Source: Algoriphagus lutimaris (GTDB lineage: Bacteria > Bacteroidota > Bacteroidia > Cytophagales > Cyclobacteriaceae). Taken from it: a stretch of 64,000 nt of DNA. Positions within the stretch are counted from its first letter, which is position 1, and each line of letters starts with the position of its first letter. The notes beneath the pieces were generated by a model. That model was not told the origin of the DNA and ran no database searches. It saw nothing but the letters and a program-made list of their open reading frames with translations. A program made the translations under genes and the position numbers. This document shows positions 61,835 through 64,000 of this stretch, in pieces. The DNA lies in assembly GCF_017051705.1 (NCBI RefSeq), contig NZ_JAFIDJ010000001.1:682001-746000 (forward strand). Reading direction: 5' to 3'.

Positions 61835-64000
61835 TTAAAATTCCTTTTCTCCAAATTCGCTTTTTACAAATTTAGCTTTGTTTTTGGAACGGTTTAATGT
61901 GTAAGAAAGGTTCAAAATCAGCATGTCTACCTCCTGTATATAATTGGTAGTGGTATAAAATTCTCCAGGTCGGAATGTGGTGATTCGTTGTTCATTGGTT
62001 TTGAGCAGCCCCATATCTATATTTTGCCAAATTAAATTGGCAGATAATCGGTTATCTAGCCATGTCTTCTTGATGTTAATACTTGGTAAGTAGAATCTAG
62101 AGTCTACTCCTTGAGCAGTCACTCTTTTGGATAGGTAATTAAGGTTCCCTTGAATACTCCAGTTTTTTTGAAGTGTAAACGTTGTATTGATGGAAAAGGA
62201 ATGAACCCAGCTGCTGGTATTGACTGGTTTATTGTCAAAACTACCCTCGATCGAATAATAGTACAAGTTCAGTCCAGCAAACAGTTTCCACCATTCGGTG
62301 GGGAAAAGTTCGGCTCCCAAGTCAAATCCAGTAGATTTTCCGGTTCCTACATTGGAGTAAATTCGATTCAAAATGCTGTCATTGTAGACCGTATTTACCC
62401 TGTTTACCAGGTTTTTTACTCGAGAATGGTAGGCTGTAGCATAAAAACTATTGGCATTCCAGGTTTTTACAATCCCCAATTCTACCTGATTGATGAATTC
62501 AGGAAGTAAATTAGGATCTCCTTGTTCCAGTGTTTCGCTATGTTCCCTTTCCGGAAAGGGATTCATTTTGAACGTAGTGGTTCTTTCTACCCGCTGGCTG
62601 AAATTTGCCTTGAATTGCAAACTTTCACTCAATGGAATCCCAATGTTTGCACTGATAAAAGGTCTGATAAAATCATACTGATAAACGGTGTCGATCATTC
62701 CTGCTTGATCCTCCAAGTCAAATGATCTATCCATATGTTCTACCCGGACCCCAAATCCATAACTGTATTTTTCTGACTTTTTATCCAACTGTAAATATCC
62801 TGCATGGATATTTCTTGTAAGATTCACACTACTTGAAAATTCAGGGATTACGTCAAATTCACCTGTTTCAATATTTTTTCTTTCGTAGAGAAAATCACCT
62901 GTATGGTCCAAACTTCTGAATTGGTAACCCGTTAATAATTGTCCGATACTTAATGGTTTAAAACTGTAGTCAACATTGACTCTGACTCCGTGAAGTGGGT
63001 TATCGTTTGTGTTGTAATCTTCTTGGTACACCTTACTGAGGTCAGGATACCCTAGGTTCAAATTACTTGTAGGACCTCCCAACATGCTATATTCATAGAG
63101 GATTGAACTACTGATTTTGGAATCATTTCCGAAAGTATGGGCGTAATCTAAGCTACCCAAAGCCACATCCCCTCGTCGGCTTTGATCATTTGCATTGAAA
63201 TATTGAAATGTGTAAATCCTTTCTCCATTTACGATAGCATGATTGTCATCGTATAAAATGTCTGCAGTTCGAAGCTTGTCTCTGACAGCCCCATAAAATC
63301 CTAATGAGAAACTATTTGCGGCGTTAGGATTGAAACCTATGGTAAACCTTCCAGAATAATTTTTTTCATCAATACTTCTTTCTCCTTGCGAGGGGAATCT
63401 GGTAGTGGTATCACCTGAAATGGTATATACATCTCCTACACGCCTTCCGGCGATGTCGTTTCTTTGATAGCTTGCACCCAAAGAAATGTCCCATTTTCCT
63501 TTGAGGTAGTTTAAATTGAAATCTGCTCCATATCTTTTTGCTCGCTCAGCATTGCCATAATTTTCAATAGGAGGAAAACCTAATCTGGAATTGAATTGGA
63601 CATAAAGTCCATCTGCAGTTCCAGATTTGGTAATGACATTGATCATTCCTGCTTTGCCTTCTGAATCATACTGAGCAGAAGGTGAAGAGATCCAATCTAT
63701 TTTTTCAATACTATTTGCAGGCAATTGGCTTAAAAAGGAAATAGGATCTGATTGGATGGGTTTTCCGTTGAGCATAACTACAAAACCGCTTGTTCCCCGG
63801 ATGGTAATAGTACCCATCGCATCAATGGCTACCCCTGGTAAGTTTTTTAAAATATCACTGGCAGTTCCTCCTTGCGCTGCTTGAAAATTATCGGCAGCAT
63901 AACTCTGCTTCTCCAGTTGGAAATTGGTACTGAGCTTTTGTCCTTTTACTTCGATTCCTTCCAAGGTGGTTTCATCGGGTTCTAAGCTGATGATCCCAAA
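61835..64000 (-). CDS. TonB-dependent receptor/outer-membrane beta-barrel protein (partial)
   Basis: The 3' part, about 721 codons, of an outer-membrane receptor; the frame stays open to the window edge, so the apparent TTG at 63964 is not a start. The readable part includes the linker (LEGIEVKGQK), plug (SDILKNLPGVAIDAMGTITI, GFVVMLNGKPIQSDP, PSAQYDSEGKAGMINVITKSG) and a barrel of the OMP_b-brl type with a C-terminal YTLNRSKNKAKFVKSEFGEKEF. The N-terminal CarboxypepD_reg domain is expected outside the window. It is transcribed toward the HMA-AraC gene 12 bp away, so it may be the membrane partner in a metal-responsive unit. Confidence 0.9.
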   Translation of the reverse strand, partial: FGIISLEPDETTLEGIEVKGQKLSTNFQLEKQSYAADNFQAAQGGTASDILKNLPGVAIDAMGTITIRGTSGFVVMLNGKPIQSDPISFLSQLPANSIEKIDWISSPSAQYDSEGKAGMINVITKSGTADGLYVQFNSRLGFPPIENYGNAERAKRYGADFNLNYLKGKWDISLGASYQRNDIAGRRVGDVYTISGDTTTRFPSQGERSIDEKNYSGRFTIGFNPNAANSFSLGFYGAVRDKLRTADILYDDNHAIVNGERIYTFQYFNANDQSRRGDVALGSLDYAHTFGNDSKISSSILYEYSMLGGPTSNLNLGYPDLSKVYQEDYNTNDNPLHGVRVNVDYSFKPLSIGQLLTGYQFRSLDHTGDFLYERKNIETGEFDVIPEFSSSVNLTRNIHAGYLQLDKKSEKYSYGFGVRVEHMDRSFDLEDQAGMIDTVYQYDFIRPFISANIGIPLSESLQFKANFSQRVERTTTFKMNPFPEREHSETLEQGDPNLLPEFINQVELGIVKTWNANSFYATAYHSRVKNLVNRVNTVYNDSILNRIYSNVGTGKSTGFDLGAELFPTEWWKLFAGLNLYYYSIEGSFDNKPVNTSSWVHSFSINTTFTLQKNWSIQGNLNYLSKRVTAQGVDSRFYLPSINIKKTWLDNRLSANLIWQNIDMGLLKTNEQRITTFRPGEFYTTTNYIQEVDMLILNLSYTLNRSKNKAKFVKSEFGEKEF

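Noticed and set aside
1-64000. CRISPR array, tRNA, rRNA, IS element or prophage
   Set aside because: No regularly spaced direct repeats, no clover-leaf or rRNA-like stretches and no transposase or phage genes were seen in either strand by eye.

Overview
The window looks like a chromosomal segment of a Bacteroidota bacterium of the Cytophagales type (Cyclobacteriaceae/Algoriphagus-like). Evidence: a SusC/SusD pair, TonB-dependent receptors with CarboxypepD_reg domains, DUF1080, DUF3347, DUF4301 and HYC_CC_PP families, a Thx ribosomal protein, AT-rich intergenic DNA and almost no Shine-Dalgarno sequences. No rRNA, tRNA, CRISPR array, insertion sequence or phage gene was seen. The species is inference; no search was run.

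Layout. 1-5.0 kb: 5' part of sucC, a LolD-type ATPase, a DMT-family permease, and an overlapping pncB-pncA-thioesterase set (NAD salvage). 5.0-8.9 kb: three tandem paralogous secreted proteins of unknown function, each behind the same modular promoter (sigma-54-like -24/-12 element plus two upstream blocks at nearly fixed distances). 8.9-14.8 kb: an ADP-ribosylglycohydrolase lipoprotein with an APH/MtnK-like kinase, an acyl-CoA dehydrogenase, a FadD-type ligase and a lipocalin-like lipoprotein. 14.8-29.1 kb: a uronate-utilisation region with UDP-glucuronate decarboxylase, acetyltransferase, uxuA, SDR-type uxuB, uxaC, a LacI regulator, SusD, SusC, a Tat-exported Gfo/Idh/MocA oxidoreductase and a two-domain DUF1080 protein. 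Three near-identical LacI-type palindromes (20010, 26051, 29109) tie this set together.

29.2-35.7 kb: an RlmL-like methyltransferase, a DUF4301 protein, pxpABC (5-oxoprolinase), the very short gene for Thx, a small lipoprotein, and a DUF1905/YdeI-type gene cut by one in-frame TAA. 35.7-42.6 kb: a signalling and stress block with a hybrid sensor kinase, a CheY-like regulator, a CHASE3 kinase, two small envelope proteins, a response regulator, an NtrC-type sigma-54 activator and dps. dps has a sigma-54 promoter, and the small membrane protein gene has a weaker one. 42.6-64 kb: a Tat-exported sugar isomerase-like protein, arfB, then a metal (mainly copper) block: a DtxR/MntR regulator facing a TonB receptor across a perfect palindrome, DUF3347 and PepSY proteins, CusB-CusC-CusA-like efflux, HYC_CC_PP protein, CHY zinc-finger protein, an HMA protein, CopA, an MFS permease, a Crp/Fnr regulator, an HMA-AraC fusion and a truncated TonB receptor.

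The most interesting signal is the sigma-54-like regulon. The three secreted paralogs, dps and perhaps the small membrane protein gene share a GG-N10-G core and a predicted CA start, and an NtrC-family activator lies in the same window.
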